DNA from: an uncultured Collinsella sp.
GTDB lineage: Bacteria > Actinomycetota > Coriobacteriia > Coriobacteriales > Coriobacteriaceae
Length of the DNA stretch: 21,815 nt
Reading direction: 5' to 3'
NCBI GenBank assembly: GCA_900556675.1
Contig: USQE01000004.1
Coordinates: forward strand, 1-21,815
In this document: in pieces, positions 14,568-21,815 of the stretch
Layout of the letters: each line of letters begins with the position of its first letter
How positions within the stretch are numbered: the stretch's first letter is position 1
The notes under the pieces: generated by a model
What the model saw: the letters and a program-made list of their open reading frames with translations, nothing else
What the model was told of the DNA's origin: nothing
Databases searched by the model: none
Translations under genes and position numbers: made by a program

Positions 14568-14636
14568 GAGTTGCGGTGAAATAGTTCCTGTTTGGGCCTT
14601 TACCAGGCATTTTTAGGAACTATTCCACCGCAACTT
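14568..14636. terminator. Long convergent-gene hairpin (21-bp stem)
   Basis: Arms 14568-14588 and 14616-14636 pair over 21 bp with two non-Watson-Crick positions, around a loop of about 27 nt that contains a smaller repeat (GGCCTTTACCAGGC). It fills the gap between the convergent regulator and methyltransferase genes and ends 2 bp from the methyltransferase stop codon, so it probably terminates both. T-tracts are weak. Confidence 0.65.
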
Positions 14637-14638
14637 TG

Positions 14639-17206
14639 TTATTTGCCCTTGGGCTTGCTGGCGTAGAACTTCTTCTTTTTGGGCTTGCCGGCAGGGGAGG
14701 GTTTGCCGTTGCCGTGCGGCCCTCGGTCGCCGGCCTGCGCGTGCGCGGGTGCTGCCGCGCGAGGCTTGCGGGCCTCGGGGTTACGCAGCTCCTCGGTTCG
14801 CTCGGCAATTTCCTCGGCGCTAAAGCCGACCTCGGCCATGGCGTCCTCGATGGGCAGGCGGCGCACGATATAGCAATGATGCACCTTCTGGTTGCGCGCG
14901 AAATCCTCGGGGATGGTCTGCGCCGTAATGTCCTCCAGCACCACGCCCGCGCGCGCGAGCTTGCGCGTCTCGGGACGGAAGCCACGCAGGTTGCAGCTAA
15001 AGATGGCATGTCCACCCTGTGCGAGCAGGCGCGATACGCCGGCCAAAAGCTCAACATGGTCGCGTTGGACATCCCAGGTACGGCGGCCCATCTTGGACGA
15101 GTTCGAGAACGTGGGCGGGTCGACAAAGATCAGGTCCCAGCGGTTGCGCGTCTGGCGCTGGTCGCGAATCCAGGCGAGCACGTCGTCGCGCACAAAGTGA
15201 TGCTGCGGCCCCACAAAGCCGTTCTGACGCATATTGCGCTCGGCCCAGTCCAGGTAGGTGTTGGAGAGGTCGACCGTCACGGTTTCCTCGACGCCGCCAT
15301 CGGCCGCATAGCAGGTGGCGGTTCCGGTGTAGGCGAACAGGTTGAGGAAGCGGCGCGCCTGCTTGGCGTGCTCACGCACCAGGTTGCGGGTGACGCGGTG
15401 ATCCAGGAAGATGCCCACATCCAGATAGTCGTCAAAGTTGACGGCAAAGGTGAGGCCGCCCTCTTCGATGAGCGGCAGACGACGGCGTGCGATATTGGCG
15501 CGCTCGCCCGAGCCGCCCTTGCCGTCGCCCTGCTTGCCGTACTGCGAGCCGCCGCGCGAACGCATGCGGGCCTTGGCGTGCACGTGCTCGGTGGGAACAT
15601 CCAGGATGCGTGGCGCGATGGCCAAGATGTCGAGCATACGGGCCTGGGCCAGTGCGGGGTCGATGGTCTTAGGCGCGGCGTATTCGGCGATGACGAGCCA
15701 GCGGCCCGGCGTCTGCGGGCAGCCCTCGTACAGATCGATGGCGGCGGAGTAGTCGGGTAGGTCGGCATCGTAGACGCGGTAGCAGCTCACGCCCTCGCGC
15801 TTGGCCCACTTGCGGCGCAGACGGGCATTCTTGCGCAGGCGGTTGGCGAACTGCTCGGACTCGGGGATGAGCACGGGCAGCGGCTTGCCGTCGCCCAGGT
15901 CGAGCATGGCGGCAGGCTCGGGCATGGGAGTGTCGGCGGCGTTGTCGTTGACTTCGTCGGCATCCGTGACCTCGGCCTCGGCATCCGCACTAGTCGCAGC
16001 CTCAAACGCTGCGGCGGCGTGGTCGAGCAAAGGCCAGACTTCGACGGTCGCCTCCTCGTTGTTGGGCATGACGGCGATCGAGCGCTCGGGCTCGGCGTGG
16101 AGCGCGCGGGCCAACAATCCATCGCGGGTGAGCGCGGCGACCGGCGCCGCGGCAAGCTCGGGCGCGCGGCGCAGCTCGCCGATGAGCGTCATGGTGTCGT
16201 GCATGAGCGAAAGCGGGGTCTCGGTCGTATCCGCGACCACGGCGGCACCGGCGACAGCGCCCACATGGTCCAGCACGGTGACGGACTTGGCGGCGCAAAA
16301 ATCGACAAAGCGCTTGTAGCCGGCACACTTGACCATGCGCTCAGCGGTCTTGCGGGCGGCGGGGTCGATGTCTACGGCCACGATGCGTGCCTGGCGCTCA
16401 CGTGCTGCCGCCTCGCGCTCGCGTGCCTCGGCAAGCAACTGCTCCCACAGAGCGGCGTCGTGCAGCTGCCAGCCCTCAAAACCCCAGCGCTCGCGTGCAG
16501 CGCCCGGGGCGCGGTCGGTCAGAATGTTCACGGCCTCCAACAGCAGACCGCCACCGGCGCACGAGGCGTCGACCAGCGTGGGCAGGGCTTCGTTCTCGTA
16601 ATCGTCGGCCGTCAGCTCGCGCTCGCACAGTGCAGTCCAGCCGACCTGCGCCAGCACTAGGGCAGCGTAGTCGGGGCGCAGCACGTGTGTGCCCTCGCCG
16701 GCGCGGGTCGCGGCAGGCGGCAGGCGTTTGAACAGCGGGTCGCCCGAAAGGTCCAGGCTTATGCTCGCGCGGCGCTGACGCAGCGAAAGCAGCAGGTGAA
16801 CGTCGGGGTCGGCGGCATCGACATCGGCGCGACGGCCCGTGGTCTCGGCCAGGCGGTCGCACAGCGCGTCTTTGGCGCGCAGGGCAGAGAAGTGCGTGTT
16901 GCGCAGCTGCTCGGTCACGCCGCGGGCGGTAATGGCGATGGTGGCGCCGGGGCGGATGATGGTCTCCCAAGCGATGTCGTAAACGCCGTCGTACAGCTCG
17001 TCGGCATCCTGCGCCTCAAAGCGCCCAAGCACCACAAACACGCGGCTCGCCAAGCGTGACCACAGACAGGCGCGGTAGCCTTCTTCAAGCTCGCCCTCAA
17101 ACGTGGCGCGGCCCTTCAGGCGGCGGACATGCGAAAGCCCGAGGCGTTTAAGCTCATCGGCGAGTGCGGACTCAAAGCCCTCGGGGCAGCTTGCGTAAAA
17201 TTCCAT
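14639..17206 (-). CDS. rlmKL: Fused RlmKL-type 23S rRNA methyltransferase with a degenerate RlmL half
   Basis: 855 aa, against about 700 for E. coli RlmKL. The N-terminus (FYASCPEGFESALADELKRLG ... DLSGDPLF, about 1-170) matches the THUMP region. The following RlmL-type domain is recognisable (DRAPGAARERWGFEGW, AVDIDP), but motif I reads LVDASCAGGGLL (D213) instead of the DPMCGSGT type. The expected NPPY catalytic motif reads DTTE at 326-329. An acidic Ala-rich linker (about 410-445) and FANRLRKNARLRRKWAKREGVSCYRVYDADLPDY introduce the RlmK half, which is intact: NLFAYTGTAT, TVDLSNTYLDWAERN and DPPTFSNS (D696). A Lys-rich tail ends the protein. RlmK makes m7G2069 and RlmL m2G2445 in 23S rRNA; here only the RlmK activity looks secure. 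ATG 17206 follows AGAGAGG. Confidence 0.85.
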   Translation of the reverse strand: MEFYASCPEGFESALADELKRLGLSHVRRLKGRATFEGELEEGYRACLWSRLASRVFVVLGRFEAQDADELYDGVYDIAWETIIRPGATIAITARGVTEQLRNTHFSALRAKDALCDRLAETTGRRADVDAADPDVHLLLSLRQRRASISLDLSGDPLFKRLPPAATRAGEGTHVLRPDYAALVLAQVGWTALCERELTADDYENEALPTLVDASCAGGGLLLEAVNILTDRAPGAARERWGFEGWQLHDAALWEQLLAEAREREAAARERQARIVAVDIDPAARKTAERMVKCAGYKRFVDFCAAKSVTVLDHVGAVAGAAVVADTTETPLSLMHDTMTLIGELRRAPELAAAPVAALTRDGLLARALHAEPERSIAVMPNNEEATVEVWPLLDHAAAAFEAATSADAEAEVTDADEVNDNAADTPMPEPAAMLDLGDGKPLPVLIPESEQFANRLRKNARLRRKWAKREGVSCYRVYDADLPDYSAAIDLYEGCPQTPGRWLVIAEYAAPKTIDPALAQARMLDILAIAPRILDVPTEHVHAKARMRSRGGSQYGKQGDGKGGSGERANIARRRLPLIEEGGLTFAVNFDDYLDVGIFLDHRVTRNLVREHAKQARRFLNLFAYTGTATCYAADGGVEETVTVDLSNTYLDWAERNMRQNGFVGPQHHFVRDDVLAWIRDQRQTRNRWDLIFVDPPTFSNSSKMGRRTWDVQRDHVELLAGVSRLLAQGGHAIFSCNLRGFRPETRKLARAGVVLEDITAQTIPEDFARNQKVHHCYIVRRLPIEDAMAEVGFSAEEIAERTEELRNPEARKPRAAAPAHAQAGDRGPHGNGKPSPAGKPKKKKFYASKPKGK

Positions 17207-17281
17207 GGGTGACCTCTCTGGTTGCGTCGCTCCATTATATGATGGATGCTCCGTTTGCCCTTATCCTCGAAAGGAACCCAT

Positions 17282-18109
17282 ATGATTGATGCGTGCCCCG
17301 ATTCCGCTGTGCTCTTTTTTGACGTGGACGGCACGCTGACGTCGTTCGATCCCGACGATATGACCGATAAGGACTTTTCGGCGGTTCGCCCCTCGCAGAC
17401 GGTGGTTGAGGCGTTTCATGCACTGCGTGATGCGGGGCACAAGGCATTTATCTGCACGGGCCGCCCCCTGTGGCTTATCGCCGATAGCCTGCGTGCGCTT
17501 GACCCCGCGGGCATCGTTGCCATGGCGGGTGCCACGCTCGAGGTCGAGGGCCGTGTGGTACACGAGGACTGCTTTGACGAAGACGTTATCGCGGAGCTCG
17601 CGCGTCGCGTTGTGGATGCCGGCATCGAGGTTTTTTTCGAGTCCAATGCTGCGACCTTTGCGCTGGAGCCTGTGGGCGTTGAGCAGTCGTCTCTGATCGG
17701 CACTTCTGTGGTGCACAGCGCCGAGGAAATGCGCGTCGACGGCAGTCTGCGCGTGGGCAAGGTATGCCTCAGTGTGCCCAGTTTGGCTCGCGTAGCCGGC
17801 GATGACGGCTTTATCGAGCGCTATTTTGAGGCCTGCAACACCGGTGGTCAGAATCGCGAGCTGAGCCCCAAGGGCATCGACAAGGGCGTGGGCGTGGCGC
17901 GAGCGCTGGCGTATCTGGGCCGCGAGGGAAATGCGCGCACCTTTGGCTTTGGCGATTCGGGCAACGACCTGGGCATGCTCGCTGCCGTCGAGACGGCTGT
18001 CGCCATGGGCAACGCCATGCCCGAGGTCAAGGCGGTCGCCGACTACGTGACCGACGATGTCGAACACGACGGCACCGTCACCGCCATGCGCCACTTTGGG
18101 TTGATCTAG
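17282..18109 (+). CDS. Cof-type HAD-superfamily phosphatase
   Basis: A soluble protein of 275 aa. Motif I FFDVDGTLTSF gives nucleophile D14 and acid/base D16; motif II is FICTGR; motif III/IV are SPKGIDKGVGVARAL and FGFGDSGNDLGML. The cap between about 85 and 190 fits the Cof/YbiV C2 type. These proteins dephosphorylate sugar phosphates or related metabolites, and specificity cannot be read from sequence. ATG 17282 is chosen for the upstream AAAGGAA; a longer frame from 17246 has no site. It is divergent from the rRNA methyltransferase gene, with only 75 bp between starts, so their promoters must overlap. Confidence 0.88.
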   Translation: MIDACPDSAVLFFDVDGTLTSFDPDDMTDKDFSAVRPSQTVVEAFHALRDAGHKAFICTGRPLWLIADSLRALDPAGIVAMAGATLEVEGRVVHEDCFDEDVIAELARRVVDAGIEVFFESNAATFALEPVGVEQSSLIGTSVVHSAEEMRVDGSLRVGKVCLSVPSLARVAGDDGFIERYFEACNTGGQNRELSPKGIDKGVGVARALAYLGREGNARTFGFGDSGNDLGMLAAVETAVAMGNAMPEVKAVADYVTDDVEHDGTVTAMRHFGLI

Positions 18110-18122
18110 CGCTGCGCGCGTC

Positions 18123-18208
18123 CCAGGCACCGCATCTCGCCGTTCAAGCCGTCGCTCGCGTACCAAAGTACGCGTCGCTCCTCTTTCACGGCGACCTGCG
18201 GCACCTGG
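18123..18208. repeat. Interrupted long hairpin after the HAD gene
   Basis: Arms 18123-18143 and 18188-18208 match at 17 of 21 positions and enclose an inner perfect hairpin CGCGTAC / GTACGCG (18157-18163 / 18168-18174) with loop CAAA. The outer-stem plus inner-hairpin architecture recalls elements A and B, but the sequence is unrelated. Two outer mismatches would be G-U pairs only in a minus-strand transcript. It is possibly a terminator for the HAD gene, although no T-tract follows directly. Confidence 0.5.
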
Positions 18209-18398
18209 AACACGCTCGCTGACGTTTGCTCAAACTGCGACTCTTTGCTTTTGCATGCTCAATCGATTTATCAATCCAAACACTGAGGTGTTTATACCGT
18301 TCGCCGAGAAGATAAAAACCCGCAGCTCACGCCTTGATAAACGTAGGTAAAGTGTTTAGCAGTGCAACGCCCATGTGCAAGCGAAAGGAATCAGGCAG
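18209..18398 (+). promoter_or_regulatory. Leader region of the transaldolase gene
   Basis: A small perfect dyad, AAACAC / GTGTTT, with a TGAG loop lies near 18278-18293, followed by TATACC. A possible -35 TTGATA (18334-18339) is followed after 17 bp by TAGCAG, a poor -10. The promoter is therefore likely in this region but cannot be fixed. AAAGGAA at 18383-18389 is the ribosome binding site. Confidence 0.3.
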
Positions 18399-19103
18399 AT
18401 GGCAATCAAGGTGTTCGCTGACGGTGCAAACCTCGAGGGCATGCTCGACATGTACGAGAACGGCAACGTTCAGGGTTTCACGACCAACCCGTCCCTTATG
18501 AAGAAGGGCGGCGTGACGGATTACCGCGCGTTTGCCAAGGAGGTCCTGGCCCACATCACCGACGTTTCCGTCTCGTTTGAGGTCTTTGCCGACGACGTCG
18601 AGACCATGGAGGTTGAGGCTCGCGAGATCGCTACCTGGGCCGAGAACGTCTACGTCAAGATCCCGTGCGTGACCACCAAGGGCGAGTCCACCGCCGAGCT
18701 GGTCCGCAAGCTTTCGGCCGACGGCATCAAGGTCAACGTCACTACCATCTTTACGCCTAAGCAGGTCGATGAGATGGTCGAGGCCGTTGACGCCGAGACA
18801 CCGTCCATTATCTCGCTCTTTGCCGGCCGCATTGCCGACACCGGCGTCGATCCCATTCCGTTTATGACGGAGTCGGTCAAGAAGGCCGCCGCCAAGCCCA
18901 ACTGCGAGGTCCTGTGGGCGTCCACGCGTGAGCTCATCAACATCTACCAGGCCGAAGCCTGCGGTTGCCAGATCATCACGGTGCCCAACAGCATCCTGGC
19001 CAAGCGCAAGAACATCGGCCGTGATCCGTACGAGGTCTCGCTCGACACCGTGCGCGGCTTTGCCAAGGATATCGCCTCGCTCGGTTTCCATATCCTGCCG
19101 TAA
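18399..19103 (+). CDS. Transaldolase / fructose-6-phosphate aldolase family protein
   Basis: 234 aa, the size of the short TalC/FSA subgroup rather than the classical transaldolase of about 320 aa. Visible features are an early Asp in VFADGAN (D8), GFTTNPSLMKK (residues about 26-36), the Schiff-base lysine K87 in VYVKIPC, VNVTTIFTPKQ, SLFAGRIADTGVDP and VLWASTRELIN. The enzyme transfers or releases a dihydroxyacetone unit from sugar phosphates in the non-oxidative pentose phosphate network; sequence alone does not separate transaldolase from FSA activity. ATG 18399 has AAAGGAA 9 nt upstream. It lies downstream of the HAD phosphatase on the same strand, but the gap of 289 bp with hairpins argues for separate transcription. 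Confidence 0.9.
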   Translation: MAIKVFADGANLEGMLDMYENGNVQGFTTNPSLMKKGGVTDYRAFAKEVLAHITDVSVSFEVFADDVETMEVEAREIATWAENVYVKIPCVTTKGESTAELVRKLSADGIKVNVTTIFTPKQVDEMVEAVDAETPSIISLFAGRIADTGVDPIPFMTESVKKAAAKPNCEVLWASTRELINIYQAEACGCQIITVPNSILAKRKNIGRDPYEVSLDTVRGFAKDIASLGFHILP

Positions 19104-19132
19104 CGCGAACACTGGCTGCGCCGCGGGTTGTT

Positions 19133-19206
19133 CGCCCCGGCCTTTCCTTTCCCTATCGCTCACGCGCTTCGCGAGGGTCGCCCGAGGGAAAGGTGTGTCC
19201 GGGGCG
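19133..19206. terminator. Three-tier hairpin between convergent genes
   Basis: Outer arms CGCCCCGG (19133-19140) / CCGGGGCG (19199-19206), middle arms CCTTTCCCT (19146-19154) / AGGGAAAGG (19185-19193) and an inner CGCG-CTT-CGCG loop stack into one long interrupted hairpin. It fills most of the 113 bp between the convergent transaldolase and hydratase stop codons and is probably a bidirectional terminator despite lacking a clear T-tract. Confidence 0.55.
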
Positions 19207-19216
19207 TACAGCAACG

Positions 19217-21517
19217 TTACTCGGCAGCGGCCTTGAACTTGTTGTAGTTGATCAGGCAGCCGGCCTTGACGATGGCACGCTCCTCGGCCGTCATATCGGC
19301 AATGTAGAGCTCAATCTGCTCGACCGCACCGTCGGCGCGCACCACGTAGGCGGCGATGTCCTTTAGGTCGCCATCGAGCGCGGCACGGATACCCGGCACA
19401 AAGACGTAGTCGCCCACCTCAAAGTTGGGCTCGGCCTCCATCTGGAAGGGCACCATACCCCAGTTCATCACGTTGGAGCGATAACGCTTGGTGGCGTACT
19501 CGTGGACGATGTTGGCCAGGCCGCCAATTACGCGCTGGCAGCTCGCGGCCTGCTCGCGGGCAGAGCCGTCGCCCGGCTTCTTGGCGTAGAGCATGGAGCC
19601 GTACTCGGTCGCCTTGGCATCGGCCGCGACACCCGCGCCGGCCAGCGCCTCAAACACGCTGGCAAGCTCGGCATCGAGTGCTGCCAGGTCACCCGCGAAC
19701 TCACCGGCCACGCGGCGCTTCTCCACCGCGTCGACCTCCTTGGAGCGGCCCACGTAGGCCGGGTCGCGGCGGCTGAGCGTAAACTCGGCCAGACCCAGCG
19801 GGTTGGAGCGGAAGGAGCTCGTCTCGCCCGAGGGAATGAGCTCGTCGGTCGTAGTGACCGGGTCCATGATCTTGGAGCACACCTTGAGCAGGATATCGTC
19901 GCCGAGGGGCTCCATCGCGGGCCACGGCTTGATGTTGGGGCCTTCGACCAGCTCGTCGGCAGGCTCCGCCTTGCCAAAGCCCCAGTACACGCGCTTTTTG
20001 TACGGCGCGTCGTCAAAGGTGTACTCGCAGGCCTCATCCCAAGTCTCCTCGGGCAGGTCGGTCGCCGGCGTCAGGACGCCGCCGTTGGCAGCCGTCGCCG
20101 CAATGGAACGGGCGTCCATCAGGGCCACGGCGCTCAGCTGGCCATTACCCGGCTTGGAACCCTCGCGGTTGGGGAAATTGCGCGTGGTGTGGCGGATGGA
20201 CAGGCCGTTGTTGGCAGGCGTGTCGCCGGCGCCGAAGCACGGGCCGCAGAATGCCGTGCGCACAATCGCGCCGGCCTCCATAAGGTCGTAAATATAGCCG
20301 CGGCGCGTAAGCTCGAGTGCCACGGGCTGGCTTGTGGGATAGACCGACAGCGAGAACTCGCCGCAGCCGGTGTTGGCGCCCTTGAGCACGCGGGCAGCCT
20401 GGACCACGGAGTCGTAATTGCCGCCCGAGCAGCCGGCGATAACGCCCTGTTGCACGTGCAGCTTGCCGTCGACGATCTTGTCGAGCAGGCTAAAGTGCGT
20501 CTTGCCCTCGCCGATCTTGGCGGCCTCGAGCTCGACCTCATGCAGGATGTCCTCGAGGTTCTCGTTGAGCTCGTCGATCTCAAAGCCGTTGGAAGGATGG
20601 AACGGCAGCGCGATCATGGGCTTGATGCTCGACAGGTCGACCTCGACGCAGCCGTCGTAATAGGCGACATCAGCGGGCTTGAGCTCGCGGTAGTCGTCGC
20701 CGCGGCCGTGCATGGTCAAAAACGCGTGCGTGTCCTCGTCGGTGGCCCAGATGCTCGACAGGCAGGTGGTCTCGGTGGTCATGACATCGACGCCGTTGCG
20801 GTAGTCGGTCGTCATGCTCGCGATGCCCGGGCCCACAAACTCCATGACCTTGTTCTTGACGTAACCCTTGGCAAAGACGGCGCGGATGATGGCAAGCGCA
20901 ACGTCGTGCGGGCCGACACCGGGACGCGGGGCACCCGTGAGGTAGATGGCAACGACGCCGGGATAGGCAACATCGTAGGTGTCACGCAGCAGCTGCTTTG
21001 CCAGCTCGCCACCGCCCTCGCCCACGGCCATGGTGCCCAGAGCGCCGTAGCGGGTATGCGAGTCGGAACCCAGGATCATCTTGCCGCAACCGGCGAAGTT
21101 CTCACGCATAAAGGAGTGGATGACGGCGATGTGCGGCGGGACGAAGATGCCGCCGTACTTCTTGGCCGCCGAGAGGCCAAAGACGTGGTCGTCCTCGTTG
21201 ATGGTGCCGCCCACGGCGCACAGCGAGTTATGGCAGTTGGTGAGCACGTAGGGCAGCGGGAACTGCTCCATGCCCGAGGCGCGCGCCGTCTGGATGATGC
21301 CAACGAAGGTAATGTCGTGGCTCGCCATGGCGTCGAAGCGAATCTTGAGCGCCTCGGGGTCGCCGGACGTATTGTGTGCCTGGAGGATCGAATACGCGAT
21401 GGTGCCGCGCTTGGCATCCTCGGGTGCCTGCGTAATACCGCGCTCGGCAGCCTCGGCCACAGGCACAACCTCGCTGCCGCCGCACAGGTAGATGCCGTCC
21501 TCGTACAGCTTAACCAT
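19217..21517 (-). CDS. Aconitase-family [4Fe-4S] hydratase
   Basis: 766 aa from ATG 21517, which has GGGAG 5 nt upstream; longer in-frame starts have no ribosome binding site. The three cluster-binding cysteines are visible: C363 in [10 protein letters not shown], and C424 and C427 in [10 protein letters not shown], with spacing like that of mitochondrial aconitase. Other family marks are [41 protein letters not shown] and, in the C-terminal swivel domain, [15 protein letters not shown]. The architecture and wording fit the hydratase subgroup (YbhJ-like, with a homoaconitase-type C-terminus) rather than typical AcnA or AcnB. It may be the organism's citrate/isocitrate aconitase or act on a related hydroxyacid. 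No other TCA gene is in the window. Confidence 0.87.
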   Translation of the reverse strand: MVKLYEDGIYLCGGSEVVPVAEAAERGITQAPEDAKRGTIAYSILQAHNTSGDPEALKIRFDAMASHDITFVGIIQTARASGMEQFPLPYVLTNCHNSLCAVGGTINEDDHVFGLSAAKKYGGIFVPPHIAVIHSFMRENFAGCGKMILGSDSHTRYGALGTMAVGEGGGELAKQLLRDTYDVAYPGVVAIYLTGAPRPGVGPHDVALAIIRAVFAKGYVKNKVMEFVGPGIASMTTDYRNGVDVMTTETTCLSSIWATDEDTHAFLTMHGRGDDYRELKPADVAYYDGCVEVDLSSIKPMIALPFHPSNGFEIDELNENLEDILHEVELEAAKIGEGKTHFSLLDKIVDGKLHVQQGVIAGCSGGNYDSVVQAARVLKGANTGCGEFSLSVYPTSQPVALELTRRGYIYDLMEAGAIVRTAFCGPCFGAGDTPANNGLSIRHTTRNFPNREGSKPGNGQLSAVALMDARSIAATAANGGVLTPATDLPEETWDEACEYTFDDAPYKKRVYWGFGKAEPADELVEGPNIKPWPAMEPLGDDILLKVCSKIMDPVTTTDELIPSGETSSFRSNPLGLAEFTLSRRDPAYVGRSKEVDAVEKRRVAGEFAGDLAALDAELASVFEALAGAGVAADAKATEYGSMLYAKKPGDGSAREQAASCQRVIGGLANIVHEYATKRYRSNVMNWGMVPFQMEAEPNFEVGDYVFVPGIRAALDGDLKDIAAYVVRADGAVEQIELYIADMTAEERAIVKAGCLINYNKFKAAAE

Positions 21518-21815
21518 ACTGTCTCCCACTCTGCCCGAAAGGCTCGGGCGCATAGCATACATTCGTTCAATATCGTGCCATAGAACGGTTGCGAGTGGGT
21601 TACGAATCTGCACGTTCACTTTATCTCGGTAAAGTAAAGGGCAAGCCCGGTGCGGTCCGGCAAATTTGGTGCAAGAGCGTCCCTTTCGACTAGTCATTTA
21701 AGAACGTCCCCAATGACTACCCATAACAACGCCGATGTTTAGGCGCGGACAGCGAAAGCCCACCAGAGCGAGCAAGGTGCCTTGAAACAAGGCGGCATTG
21801 ATCTTCTGATCATGC
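21518..21815 (-). promoter_or_regulatory. Upstream region of the hydratase gene
   Basis: This region of about 300 bp holds no confident gene. A perfect dyad, ACTTTA / TAAAGT with 6 bp between the arms (21618-21635), could be an operator about 100 bp before the start codon. Two imperfect direct repeats of about 21 bp (21673-21693 and 21700-21720, both with AAGA-CGTCCC) lie further upstream. On the minus strand an open frame of about 34 codons enters from the window edge and stops near 21697 (ending MGSHWGRS). It could be the tail of a neighbouring gene but has no recognisable domain. No clear promoter was found. Confidence 0.35.

Noticed and set aside
19502..21583. Antisense open frame of 693 codons opposite the hydratase
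   Set aside because: Composition is typical of a reverse-frame shadow. The hydratase on the other strand has its cluster cysteines and full length.
21697..21815. Tail of a minus-strand gene entering from the window edge
   Set aside because: About 34 open codons with no recognisable domain, in a region that also holds direct repeats. Too little sequence to support a CDS call.

Overview
The window looks like a chromosomal segment of a high-GC, Gram-positive gut actinobacterium, most likely Collinsella (Coriobacteriia). I infer this from the gene content and style (LAxTG-anchored surface protein, LTA-synthase-like enzyme, KdpD-type kinase without its cytoplasmic N-terminal part, fused RlmKL), the GAGG-type ribosome binding sites and the many long intergenic hairpins. 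No database search was possible, so the genus is an inference.

Layout: (1) 1-53 is the 3' tip of an ABC exporter gene. A short flavodoxin gene (181-732) follows, with its own promoter. (2) 733-6284 is dominated by one giant gene (1511-5599) for a sortase-anchored surface protein of about 1362 aa. It is bracketed on both sides by the most unusual DNA in the window: two arrays with a 62-bp period made of alternating inverted 14-bp half-sites (about 950-1410 and 5689-6041), and outside each array a large hairpin (775-902 and 6128-6257). The two hairpins share an almost identical core of about 72 nt but are closed by different, self-complementary stems. (3) 6285-8585 (minus) encodes an LTA-synthase-family membrane enzyme, divergent from a nitroreductase (8799-9647). 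(4) 9807-14544 is a potassium module: a Kup transporter, a small tail-anchored membrane protein, a strong terminator, a truncated KdpD-like sensor kinase and a KdpE-like regulator. (5) Convergent to it is a fused rlmKL-type rRNA methyltransferase (14639-17206, minus), whose N-terminal RlmL half appears to have lost its catalytic motifs. (6) A HAD phosphatase (17282-18109) and a transaldolase / fructose-6-phosphate aldolase (18399-19103) lie on the plus strand and face a convergent aconitase-family hydratase (19217-21517, minus).

How the genes fit together: the Kup-KdpDE-like cluster can be read as one K+ homeostasis unit in which the two-component system has no kdpFABC target nearby and may act on kup. 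The surface protein and LTA-synthase-like enzyme both build the Gram-positive envelope. Almost every gene end carries a different long inverted repeat, so hairpin-forming DNA is the recurring non-coding theme. No tRNA, rRNA, CRISPR array, intact insertion sequence or known riboswitch was recognised.
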